This document shows positions 22,912 to 33,360 of a stretch of DNA of 64,000 nt, in pieces (positions within the stretch are counted from its first letter, which is position 1; every line of letters starts with the position of its first letter). The notes below the pieces were generated by a model. It saw only the letters and a list, made by a program, of their open reading frames with translations. It was not told the origin of the DNA and searched no databases. The stretch lies in the NCBI GenBank assembly GCA_015039365.1, contig WION01000010.1, forward strand, positions 806,001 through 870,000, read 5' to 3'. Both the position numbers and the translations under genes were made by a program. This DNA is from Amanita rubescens (Eukaryota > Basidiomycota > Agaricomycetes > Agaricales > Amanitaceae).

Positions 22912-25649
22912 TCATTGTTCATGACTCCACGATCTCAGGAACCCTTCGGCTGGTACCAGGGGTGTGGGCGCACTAATGCCCCTTCCCGCGTTATCTTCCA
23001 ACTGGAGACCAAGCGCATTCCTCAGCCTCGGAGGTGTCCGCGGTAAAGGCCTCGGCATCTCAGCAGCAGCCAGATGCACTGCGTCTTCCACTGCCATAGA
23101 GGTATCTAGCATCGGAGGGTGATAAGTTGCACCTCCCCCCGGCGCTGGTCGAGCCGATGTGGTGCTTCGTCCAGTGTGCGAGTAACCGTGACTGATTGCG
23201 TGACGCCCGCCAGAGCTACGCCTATGCGCGTGCCGCGATGGCTCGTTAGCGTTCGTAGTCATCACCAGGGCAGATACGGTAGACGTGGCGGTGGTAGCCT
23301 GTCCTTGTGCTAGTGACTGGATGCTTGTTGCGCTCCCTCCTGCACCGATTATGGAAGGCCGTTGGTCGAATGATACACGCCTTTCGCCTCTCTGCCTTGT
23401 TTGCATTGCACCCGTTAGTAGGGAAGTGGTTGACCCCTGTGCGGTGCTCGGTAGCCTCTCCATTACAATCTCATCGTCCTCCCTCAGAGGGAACGAGTGC
23501 AAGCCCAAGGATGATAACGTAGATCCAGGTGTGTCTCCCGGTGGAGTAGGATACATACTCGCAGGGCCAAAGGAACTCAGATTCAGTGCATTGCTTGCAT
23601 TTTGAGAGTGATGCGTGTTTGTATGACTAGCAGTGGCGATCGTGGCAGCCGTGGTAGCCGCAGGTGGATGGATGCTCCATGAGGAAACACTAACAGAGCT
23701 AGGTCGTAGTGTAGGGGGGATTCGGGGATCTTCCCTCCTTCTAACACTCTCGACGTCCGTCTCGTGCCCAGGAACGGTAGTGCGTCGCCTATGAGTTCGA
23801 TGTGATGTCCTATGATGTGTGGTCCCATATGTAGCGCTCCGACTTGTTGAAGAGAAAGATGAATCTGAGGTAACTCCTCCACCCGCATAGCTGCTATTGC
23901 TGTCGACATTGCTTGCGTTGCTCGAGGTGGTATCCGATCTTTGCTGTCTGGGCCCGTTTACATGATAGACCAACCTCTCCTCGCTAGAGTCATTGCCTTG
24001 ATCTGCCAGCGGGGACCTGGAATGCTCCGCGTGGATAGTTCGTGGCTCATTCGAACCCTGTGCAGGATAGGGAGTAATTTCTTGAGAAATCCGCGACCAG
24101 CGTATTCTGGGTGTGTCGTCTTGCAACGTGCTGCCCCAGATGTGCTCTCCATTGGAGTCTCCAGGCAAAAGTCCTCGTGGCGGATGACGCGTTTGGATCC
24201 AGACTTGACGTAGCCATGTCGTAACCTTCTCCGTATCCATTCATGTATTCCCCTATATACAGAGCCGCGACTGAATATGGGTTCAGCGGAGCGCCAACAT
24301 CCAGACCTGATGATCCGTCTCCTGCGCCACCAGAGGGATCGTCCCTACCACGAGAATTGGGGGGAAAGGGTGTATTGGACACTGTTACCTCCTTGGGCGG
24401 TATTACTCTTTTTTGTGTTACCGCACCAGGGAGAATAACACTTGCCTCATCGTCACTAAGGACTCCATTTGGGTGCGAGTTTGAGAGAAAAGAATGTGCG
24501 TTGGAGTATACACTTGCTGATGAGTGACGTCCATTACTTTCCTTCGCTCGCCGTTTCCCTTTCCGATCCCCGCTGTCCGGATGGGCCTGGAATGTTGAGT
24601 TTGGATTAGGTGCATAGAAAGATGTTATGTAGCGGTGCTCTGGTTGTACGGTGGACCCATTGATTTGGGACTGTCGCCGTGTCGACGGACCTGCCTCGGG
24701 TACGCTGTATAGACTAATAGAGCCGGAAGAACGAGGCGTAGTTGCAACCATTGTTAACTGATTTAATGGGACTGGGAGTTCAGGAGGTTGGGGAAGTGGG
24801 TTTTTTAGCTTGTGCTTTGCAACTTGCATTCGCAGTTCATTTCTATCAGTTTCAGCGTCGCCTAGCTAATTGCCTTCTTCGTCAGAATTCTGCTTTTGCA
24901 ACGATAGAGTTGTATTACCTTCCTATTGCCAGACAGGTCAATATGCGGGCTGAGATGAAGGAATAGGATCATACTTTTCTAGTTCGCCTATCTGGGTTAG
25001 CAAACTCTGCTCTATCGCCTGCGTCTTGTCTTGTTCGGCACTCGTCATCCTATCCTTCTCCTTGAGAGCCTTTATTGTCATTTTGTCTCGTTCCCGCCGC
25101 GACTTGAGCCTTTGGTACTCGGCCAAGGCAAATCGTGCCTTCTTCAACGCCGGATGCTGAAAGGCAAACACATGATTAACAGCGTATCCAGTGATGAAAG
25201 AGCAATAGAAATACACACCGATTCTGTCCGTCCCTCCAACCATAAATCCACCTCCCTTGTCAAGTCGACTAGACGCTCATCCGAGTCATCCCAGCAAGCC
25301 ATTAACCTCCGCAACAGCTCGTTTTCTCGGCGATTATCACCCTGAAAATGTTCATCTACGTCTTCCAGCTTGTCCACGATCAACTTTTTCACTCGCTCCG
25401 GCAAGTACGGTTTCCGACAAAGGGGACAATTTGGAGGTATAATTGCTAGCAGACATCTGTGTTCGAGAGTGTATTAGTGGCAGATAACGAGGTTATTACG
25501 ATTGAATAACAAAGGGGGGAAGGTTGAAGCACTTACGTTCTGCAAAAGACGTGACCACATGGAACGACATGCGGGGCGCGACTGGATGGATCTTGGGTAT
25601 ATAATTCCAGACAAACGTCGCAACGACTTGAAGGATGGAGGACAAGCAT
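22912..25649 (-). CDS. RING-finger, coiled-coil, disordered-tail protein (paralog 3)
   Basis: Starts at ATG 25649 (MLVLHPSSRCDVC). The first intron joins CGHVFCR to CLLAIIPP, giving the RING series CDVC..PCGHVFC..CPLC. The next exon, PERVKKLIVDKLEDVDEHF to GRTES, splices to HPALKKARFALAEYQRL, a coiled coil. A small middle exon or exons join it to DAETDRNELRMQVAKHK. A long Ser/Thr/Pro-rich tail follows; a likely intron near 24135-24218 joins two frames (GYGEGYDMAT to TLQDDTPRIRW). It ends GFLRSWSHEQ at 22912. Total length is roughly 800 residues. It is probably an E3 ligase of the same family as the genes at 8.2 and 17.4 kb. The exact middle exon borders are uncertain. Confidence 0.75.
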
Positions 25650-26759
25650 AGAATTGGTGGCCAACGAGGCTCAGAATCGAAATTCTTCAGAATTGTGGCC
25701 CCAATCTACGCCTTGTCGTGTTTTCCGCCTTGCGTCCCCGGCTCGCCAGAACTGGAATGTACGCCGACTTTGATGGATTCTGTAGCGAATAACCCACGGT
25801 CGCACAAGCCTTGGAAATGGAAGTCCACACAATAATCACTTGGACGGTCGATTCAGACTGCATGCACCCCAAGTGCAATGCATCATGGCCGCAGCCAAAT
25901 TTAATCACAAATCACTATTGTATTCACTACAAAAAACACACAACAAGTTATTGTAACAGCCCCTTTGTCTTCCTCCGGATCAGCGATCTGTGGGCGTTTT
26001 CTTGCGCAACGAGGTGGCAGTTTCCCTGCATTAAACGAAGATCCCTTCTGTTGGATTCCGGCGAGGAAGGGGCCGCGGACATATCCGTCGTCGATAACCC
26101 ATAGCGACGGGAACTGACAGCTGCAGCTTACTCCTCGATGTCAAGTCGCAGTCGGAGCCTCCTGGGGTTCAGGGTCTGGCTAGGTGATGCCAGAGTCGGC
26201 CATGAGGGCGTTCTGAACTCTGGATCCTATCGCCTCGAGAAGGCCTTCTTGTCTTTTGTGCGCCTCCAAATTTCTGTTCCGCCACGAGATGAATTAGCAA
26301 CACCGAGTACCTCATTGTACAGGGAGTACAGCACTTATGGCCTTTGCTGTCGCGTCTTCAATCACGGCTGACACGGTTTGTCGCAGCTCTCCCTCATCAA
26401 TGTAACTATCGATCGCTCCAGGGCCGCCATTGTTGCTATTCGCGGTTCTCAATCCATTCTAGGACGGCAATGTGCTCGAACAAGCATTGACGGATGACGA
26501 TAGAAACGACGTGACGGTGATATAAGTGGGGATTGCTGCGCATGCGTTGAATTCCAGGTGTTATTTTTCAGAAACGAAAGGGTAAGTACGGGAGATAGTA
26601 AAATGCCAAAGGACTCACTTGTTATTCACTTAAGTGATACTAAAGCCATTTCTCGGCAGACTCATAGCCAGTCTCTCGTGTGCTAGCTTGATGAATTTCA
26701 TTGTAATTATTGTATGTTGATAGTAGCATTTACAGTCGGACGAAACAGACATGAATAGC
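25650..26759. other. Intergenic, no gene seen
   Basis: Upstream of the third RING gene and to the left of the transposon island. CpG-containing, ordinary composition. Open frames here are short and unsupported. Confidence 0.4.
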
Positions 26760-26911
26760 GTGGGAGTCAGAAGTAATTATTTTATACAGTCTGTAAATTA
26801 CATAATTAGTTAGGTCACTGAATTTAGATCTGAAATGTTATACATACATACATTTGTTATCTGTTTTTGCTTGTTGTCAATTCAAAAGAACACATATACT
26901 TGCCTTATTGC

Positions 26912-27022
26912 CTTATTCTGACTTATTTTGGGCTTAATTTGCCTTAATTTGCAAGGCATCCAGAATGGGCAGTGAGGCATTTGACTTTAAGTAAAGTAAA
27001 GCCCAAAATAAGTCAGAATAAG
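26912..27022. repeat. 24-bp perfect inverted repeat
   Basis: Arms 26912-26935 and 26999-27022 (core TGACTTATTTTGGGCTT and its complement) flank a 63-bp spacer. Related AATAAG words continue to the right. It could be a small MITE or the end of a larger inverted-repeat element. No target duplication was identified. Confidence 0.7.
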
Positions 27023-27138
27023 TAAAAATAAGTAGGAATAAGACAAAAAAGGCAGGTAGGTTTTCCTACTTAACAATTTAAAAATAATGTGGTTCTGATC
27101 AAATCTTGTTACTTAATAAATCAAACAAAAAAATCAGC

Positions 27139-28153
27139 CATTGGGGCAGTTTTGACCCTCTATTATTTTCTGATCTAATAATTTGTATACCCCTTTTGCC
27201 TTTAAAACTGCCTGCACCCTTCTAGGCATGCTTTAGCATATATTTCATTCCACTCCTTTGCCACCCCAAGCACTCTCCTTGTGATAAACAGTCAATTATT
27301 CACCAAGCTTTGGGAGACTTGAGTCACTTGACAATGCCATCCAATGCACCCAATTCATAAATTCCATCATCCTCACCCCACCAGTGCCATTACTCCTCAG
27401 ACTGTTAGGAAGGCAGGCTTTCAGTCAGCATTGAGCAACAAAGAAGAAAGTCCCAATGCTCAAGGGGTCTCATCAACTACAGTTTGCCCAATACCATAAA
27501 AACTGGACTTTGAAGGTGTGTGTTTGAGAGCAACAAGGGGAACCACTCTCAGACAGACCACCACACCAACTGTCAAGCATGGAGGGGGAAGAACCTCATG
27601 GTTTGTAGATGTATGGGTTGGAATGGGTGGGGAAGCTGTAGAGGTACTGGGGAACATGAATGCTGAGCAGTATTTTGAGATTTTGGAGGGAGGAGATGTT
27701 TGAAAGTTTGGAGATGGTCTGGCCTCCATATACCAGTAGTGACAGAATTTCTGTTGACCAGCTTGTACCCCTTCATGGATAATATGTACATAAGTCTGTG
27801 TTTCTCCCCATGTGCAGCCTGGGTACAAATCTGAATCTATCAGCTTTGGCAGTTGTTGTACCAAAGATATGTATGTTACCTCTTAATGTATTTAGCATCC
27901 CACAGCATTGTACCAGCTGAGGGTGAGCCACAGTGGTATTTCCAACAGGACAATGGCCCAAAACATACTTCAGAAAGGCAGATGAGTGGTTTTCTGACAA
28001 TATCACTCCCCTGAAGTGGCTGGCCCATTCCCCTGACCTAAATCCCATTCAACATCTTTAATTTGTTTTTTGATGGGTATATGCATGTAATAAGGTGCCA
28101 GTTCACTTGCTTACTCCTCAGGCATACAGTGGGTCAAAAAACTGCCCCAATGT
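27139..28153 (+). mobile_element. Degenerate Tc1/mariner element
   Basis: The ends are inverted copies of each other: cattggggcagttttgaccc at 27139 and its near complement at 28131-28152 (two extra A). Between them are broken frames of a Tc1-type DDE transposase. These are an HTH scrap TVRKAGFQSA near 27397, then KNLMVCRCMGWNG near 27590, then WYFQQDNGPKHTS near 27930 (the second catalytic Asp region), then LKWLAHSPDLNPIQHL near 28012. Many stops and frame changes mean it is dead. Confidence 0.75.
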
Positions 28154-28343
28154 TTGCACAATTTGGAAAGGTTTGCATGGTGTGAAACAATGACATAAGC
28201 AAGAAGTCTAAAATAATTACATAATATACCCTGACATGTTTGCTACCTGTCAATTCAATAATCATGTGATTTGGATCAAAATCTGTTCCTTAATAAATGA
28301 GTCATACAAAATAATCAATCATTGGGGCAGTTTTTTGACCCTT
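28127..28343. repeat. Short element with Tc1-like terminal inverted repeats
   Basis: The end at 28127 (cagtgggtcaaaaaactgcc) and the end at 28320-28343 (cattggggcagttttttgac) are inverted copies around about 180 bp of non-coding, AT-rich DNA. The part just inside the right end (about 28258-28345) also matches 27085-27165 in direct orientation. Either this is a MITE of the same family next to the dead transposase copy, or both are pieces of one rearranged array. Confidence 0.55.
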
Positions 28344-28379
28344 GATTAATTTCTCTGATTTTCAATGTTACACACCGGC

Positions 28380-30435
28380 CATGTGAATAATAAATAATGT
28401 TGTGTGACTTTATTTGTGTTAGTTTGGCATGTTGAACTTGGTTCATTCATCTTCTTGACTCTTCACCAACACCATGAAATCTATTTCTGCTGAAAAATGC
28501 TCTTCTCCTCAATGAGAGGGATTCCCATCACCAAATACAAGCTGGGACTGGTCAGGGGAAGGGTACTATTGTCAGAATCAGTAAGGAAGTGGAGGGGGGT
28601 AGGGAAAATCATCCTGGTGGTCATCCTTCCAAGATTTCTTCTTGTGATAACCATCAATTATCTGTCAAATCAGCTCTGGGAAACTTGATAATGCTGTACA
28701 AGCCACCTACATATATGTACAGGCACAATGTTGCAGTGATAGTAGATGTTCAGGTAGACTTGGTTATCATCAGACTGAGTTACTAGGAATCAACAGTAAT
28801 TCCAGGGCTAGGAAGTGCCAATGCAGTGCATAAGCAGAATGATCTGGCTGGACTAGTAGGAAAAGTGAAGGTGCTTTTTGTTTCTAGTTATCATTTCACA
28901 GAGATGTTTGAGTATTTTGCAAGGGAAACAAAGTACCAAAATGGGGTTGTGTTTTGAACATGGGATACTGCAATTTGTGAGTCAAATACTTTCTAATCCT
29001 TACTGTCCAGTGTCAACTGACTGTTCATTTCAGTGGATGTATAATAAGTCACATTTTCATGAAGCCTTTTATGGCAAGAAATGTCCTGACAAAAAAACCA
29101 TGAAAGGTCTATTTGCAATGGTTATTTGCAGTCCATCACTCAATGCAATATGCAGTGGACTCATTCCAGGCCATGGAGGCTGGGAAGTGAGTAAGGTTGA
29201 TCTCATAACATGGTTAAGCACCCCAACCATGAGCTTGCCCCTGCATTACTCCTGCTCATCAGGCCTTACTGGATGCCAGTAACATTTGGACCTTTCACAG
29301 ACATCCAGTTGAATGTCCATGCCCTTAAACTGACTCCCAGTGCTGATTGGAATGAGACAATAAGAGAAGACAGAAGAGTTAGAGCTTTGCCCCCTCCATT
29401 GCAAGAGCTGTTTCTACTGAGCAATGATGTATCTGCTCAGCATTTGGAGCAAATCATTGCTTCAACAGATGGTCCCCTGATAGATGTGTTGATATAATAG
29501 GATGTATGTGTGTTTGTGCAATCACCCATCATATTCTTGTACAGCAGTTTTCCTTAATTTTGGTAGTCTCCATATTGTGGTTTAGGGTTACTAATAGCTA
29601 TTCCTGCCTGCTCACTCAAGACTGATGATGCCAGCTTGAGATACCAACACTTTACTTACTAGTTGATCCTGTTGGAGAGCCTGGGGCTGAGAGTGTCAAC
29701 AATCTGCTGATTGATGGGGTGCTGGACATGCTGGTGACAGCAGGAGTGGGAGGAAGACGTGGGATGGCTAAAGGGTAGGGGTCACTAGGGGTTGGGCCTT
29801 GAAAACCTTGGGGTTACACCTGCCATTCAAGCTCAACAGTTAGTTAGAGCCATGCCCAGCAATGCAGGGAAAGCATTCGCCGCCTCACCTGATGAACCAC
29901 CAACAATGATGACTATCAAGATGACAGAGAGAGTGAGTGCAGTGATACCCATTCCATACATTATCTGATGTGCATATATGCAGATCAAGATGAAGCAAGA
30001 GAGGTCAGGGAACTGACCATGGACCTGGAGTCCCTGTGTGGACTCAAACAGAGTCTTGAAGACACCTGCTTGGATGTCATTCAAGTGAAACAAACAAGAA
30101 CTGATGATTCCTCTGCTCTAGAGGAATATACAAGGGCCATCACCTCCACCACATTCAAATTCATCAACTCTGCCCAACAACACCACTCCCAGCAGCAGTT
30201 TTCAACCCTATTTTCATCCATAGGGCAAGTTGTGGACCATTGGTTGGACAAAGCAACTGTGGTGGAGCCAATGCCTTGCCCAACAATGCCACAACTGGTG
30301 ACACAATCACTGCCACCCTCTGCACTTCCATCCAGTCCATCAATGCAAATGGTTTGCTTGCCACAGCCACAGCCAATGATGCTGCAACCAGTGACACAGT
30401 CCAAGGTTTGCATGCCTCGGCCACAGCCAATAGTA
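28380..30435. other. Repeat-island DNA with unrecognised coding scraps
   Basis: Several frames look partly coding: 28878-29282 and 29210-29497 on the plus strand, ending LIDVLI, and 29968-30471, with TFKFINSAQQHHSQQQF and a PQPQP-rich end. I do not recognise a family in any of them. The last runs straight into the foldback at 30436, so any gene there is truncated by it. They are probably remains of mobile elements or of a dead gene. Confidence 0.35.
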
Positions 30436-30750
30436 CATCAGGAAATTGGGGAAAAATCTGATCTCATCTGATTGCATCTGACACTGCTGGAACACTGGCT
30501 GTCTGATTGTCTTATTGTCTAACCAGCACTGGAACACTAATTGTCTGACAGCCTGATTGTCTGACATTGTCTGCAACATCTGACACCTCATCTGGCACTT
30601 GTCAGACGTTGTCAGATGATGTCAGACAATCAGGCTGTCAGACAATTAGTGTTCCAGTGCTGGTTAGACAATAAGACAATCAGACAGCCAGTGTTCCAGC
30701 AGTGTCAGATGCAATCAGATGAGATCAGATTTTTCCCCAATTTCCTGATG
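30436..30750. repeat. Large perfect foldback (132-bp arms)
   Basis: Arms 30436-30567 and 30619-30750 are complementary over 132 bp without a mismatch by my reading, separated by 51 bp. The outer ends read CATCAGGAAATTGGGG. Transcripts would form a long hairpin. No target-site duplication or transposase is evident. It interrupts the open frame coming from the left. The family is unknown: a foldback/MITE or a recent inverted duplication. Confidence 0.9.
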
Positions 30751-31956
30751 CTAATGCCACAACCACAATCACTGCCATACAATTCAACCAGTCTGGCCAC
30801 TCTCTGGACTTGCCTCATTCAAGCCACAGCTGGTGGCTGAGGTCATCAGTGCCCTCCAGCACAATGAGGGACAAAATCCAAGGAGATGGAAATCATCTAT
30901 GGGATAATCATGCAGGGTCTATGCTCACATTTCTACAAGTTCAAATTCATTCCCAGTTCATCTAGAGCTGCGATGGAAGCCAGGTGCCCAATGCACAATT
31001 GAATAACAATTAGTCATTATGCCCTGGTGGCCCCTGATCCTGATCAAGACTTGCACCATGGAATGCAGAACCTCAGCAGTCAAAAAATAATACTACAAGC
31101 TTTTTGGACCCTCATAATGGTATTTATTTGAAGTCCTACAAGGGAAAAGATAGTGGATAGTTATAGTAGACTGTACTGGTAGAAGTGCCAAGCCCAACAG
31201 GCATTGAAGAGCATTTCCAACTGTGATAATGGCATTCCCATGCATAGCTGCTGACAATGACCTGCCAGAGGGAAATGACAAGTTGGGGATGATCACAATC
31301 ATCAAGTATCCGGAAGCTATGGGTCTTGTAAAGTAATATGTGTAACAAGGTTTCTCAGCTACAACATTATTGTGCCCAGTCATATTGTCTACCCAAACTT
31401 CAAATTTCCCCATTATGAAGCCCTCACACTACCAAGAGCACATACTTTCATCACTTTGATGTTGGATGGTTCAATCCTGCTGAGTATAGGTGTGGGTATG
31501 AGCATGATGTGTGATGCCAAGGACATGATGATAGACGATCAGTACTTAGTACATTTTTATTCTTGTCTGCAGTGATGCCTAAATGTCATCTGCCTTTACT
31601 TTCTGCCATTTCTGTTTCCCATACCATGCACATACTTTCCTTACTATAGTCTGGATGTTGCCAGGGTTGCATCTCAGTCGCTTACTGCCACAACTGAGGC
31701 AGTGAGATCCATATCATTCTTGTTGCCTCACCACCATGTCACATGCATTCCCTGTTGCTGAAGTGCTGGATTCAGAGGTACTTCAAGTACCACACTGGCT
31801 GGAGTGGATGCACTACATAATTGCCTGCTGGCTTGTTGTTACTAGGCTTGTCTCACCTCCCATGCTCACCTCTGCTTGCTTCTGCCTCTTTGGACTTCCC
31901 ATAGCTTGTCTCTGCCTCCTCTGCATCACCCAACTTGTTTCAGCCTCCCTCAGCTC
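30751..31956. other. Repeat-island DNA, no gene recognised
   Basis: AT-rich, CpG-poor. Short frames only. From about 31840 it is a C/T-rich minisatellite (ctctgcctcc..) in which the hAT element is inserted. Confidence 0.4.
31949..31956. repeat. hAT target-site duplication, left
   Basis: CTCAGCTC directly before the element. The same 8 bp follow the element at 33126-33133. Confidence 0.85.
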
Positions 31957-32149
31957 TAGTGTTTACAGGTCAGGTCAGGTTAGGTTATTTGCCCAAATTT
32001 TGAATAACTGTGACTGTAACCGGTTATTGAATGACCCCTAAACCTAGTAACTGTAACCTGACCAGTTGTAACCAGTCACAACTGGTCAGGTTAACCTTGC
32101 ATAACCAGTTATAACTGGTTAGAAGATGACCAGTTATGACCAGTTAAAA

Positions 32150-32435
32150 ATCTGCAAATAGAAATTGAAAATGCTCCACCAATTTCAGTCCCATCACCAG
32201 TGGAGTATTTTGCTATTCTTTCTGAGGGTTAGTGGCATGTATGTATAGGATAATTTGCAAATAGACATAGAAAATCCTCCACTAATTGCAGTGTTGTCAT
32301 TGGCAGAGTATTTTGCTATTTTTTCTGATGGTTGGTGGTGGCATGTATATGATAATCTGCAAAATAAAAATAGAAAATGCTCTGCCAATTGCAGTGTCAT
32401 TATTGGCAGAGTATTTTGCTATTTCTCTGAAGATT
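32150..32435. repeat. Three imperfect ~95-bp tandem repeats inside the hAT element
   Basis: Units starting near 32151, 32250 and 32354 share the order TCTGCAAATAGAAA.., AATGCTC.GCCAATT.CAGT, GGCAGAGTATTTTGCTATT, then TCTGA.G.TTG.GG. They differ by small changes, so they are not recent. Confidence 0.7.
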
Positions 32436-32728
32436 GTGAGGTAGAGAATTGGGAGGTATAGTGGTCATGTAGTCATCTTTTTCAAAATTTCTTTTTAAAT
32501 TCATGGGTGTATCACTTTTAGAGCTCAAGACATAGGGTAATTCAAGATAATATAGACAGTGTAGTTCACAACAAATAACCCATTTCAAGTTGGTCATCAT
32601 AACTGGTCATGACCGGTCATGACCAGTTATAGACCAGTTATACCAATTGGGCCATTTGCCATAACTGTAACTGTAACTGATCACTGACCGGTATAACTGT
32701 GACTGATGGTCAGGTTATAACTGGTAGC

Positions 32729-33068
32729 GGTGAAACAACGAAAGTGGAGGTGCAGTGTGCAACCTCCGACGTTCCGATGCAGCCATGCGAGTTTGGCAGC
32801 ACCAAAGGGTGCTCGTCCACTTCAGTCGCACTCGTCGGGTGTCGGGAACGATGAACTCAAGTGAGGGGAAGTAAACTTGTATATCAAACTAACTACAACA
32901 ATATATGTACTGTAGACCTCGTGTATGCTACGTGTGTCCGATCGAAAGCGGAGCTAGTCCGATAGTGGCGGAGTTGTCGGAGCATGTCGGAACTGGCGGA
33001 CGGTGGCGGAGATGTTCAGAATGCTGCGGAACATGCTGCACAATGTAAACGGATTCCATCCATTACAG
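32729..33068. other. CpG-rich block inside the hAT element
   Basis: About 340 bp with dozens of CG dinucleotides (for example GGAGTTGTCGGAGCATGTCG and neighbouring TCGG/GCGG words) inside an otherwise CpG-depleted element and island. No long open frame or known motif. It may be a captured host fragment or a younger insertion. Confidence 0.6.
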
Positions 33069-33125
33069 CGGTTAGGTCAGGTTACAGTTATTTTCCAGTT
33101 ATTGTGACCTGACCTGTAAACACTA

Positions 33126-33360
33126 CTCAGCTCATCTCACTACCTCCCTCAACTCATCTCTACCTCCCTCAGCTCATCTCTACCTCCCTCACCTCATCTC
33201 TGCCTCCTCTGCATCTCCTCAGCCTCTTTGGACTCCCCCCAGCTCATCTCTGCCTCCCTCAACTCATCTCTGCCTCCCTCAACTCATCTCTGCCTCCCTC
33301 AACTTGTCTCTACCTCCCTCAACCATTCATCTCTACCTCCCTCAGCTCATCTCTGCATCA
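33126..33360. repeat. C/T-rich minisatellite, right of the hAT insertion
   Basis: Repeats of about 19-22 bp with the pattern CTCATCTCTRCCTCCCTCA. The same pattern occurs left of the hAT element (about 31840-31956), so the element landed inside one array. The first 8 bases are the right target-site copy. Confidence 0.8.

Larger units (their letters stand above)
31957..33125. mobile_element. Non-autonomous hAT-type element, 1169 bp
   Basis: It begins TAGTGTTTACAGGTCAGGT and ends with its near-perfect inverted copy ACCTGACCTGTAAACACTA. It is bounded by the 8-bp direct duplication CTCAGCTC. An 8-bp duplication and a T-A-R-N-G terminal pattern are hallmarks of hAT transposons. Inside both ends are many copies of (A)CCAGTTAT/AACTGGT words, often palindromic, which in hAT elements serve as subterminal transposase-binding sites (inference here). 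There is no transposase frame, so mobility would need a relative elsewhere. The middle has three ~95-bp tandem repeats and a CpG-rich block. Confidence 0.85.

Noticed and set aside
31957..33125. Alternative view of the hAT ends as a TA-target Tc1-type element
   Set aside because: A TA pair at both ends is also compatible, but the longer 8-bp duplication CTCAGCTC and the TAGTG terminus fit hAT better. Caveat: the site lies in a minisatellite that itself contains this word.
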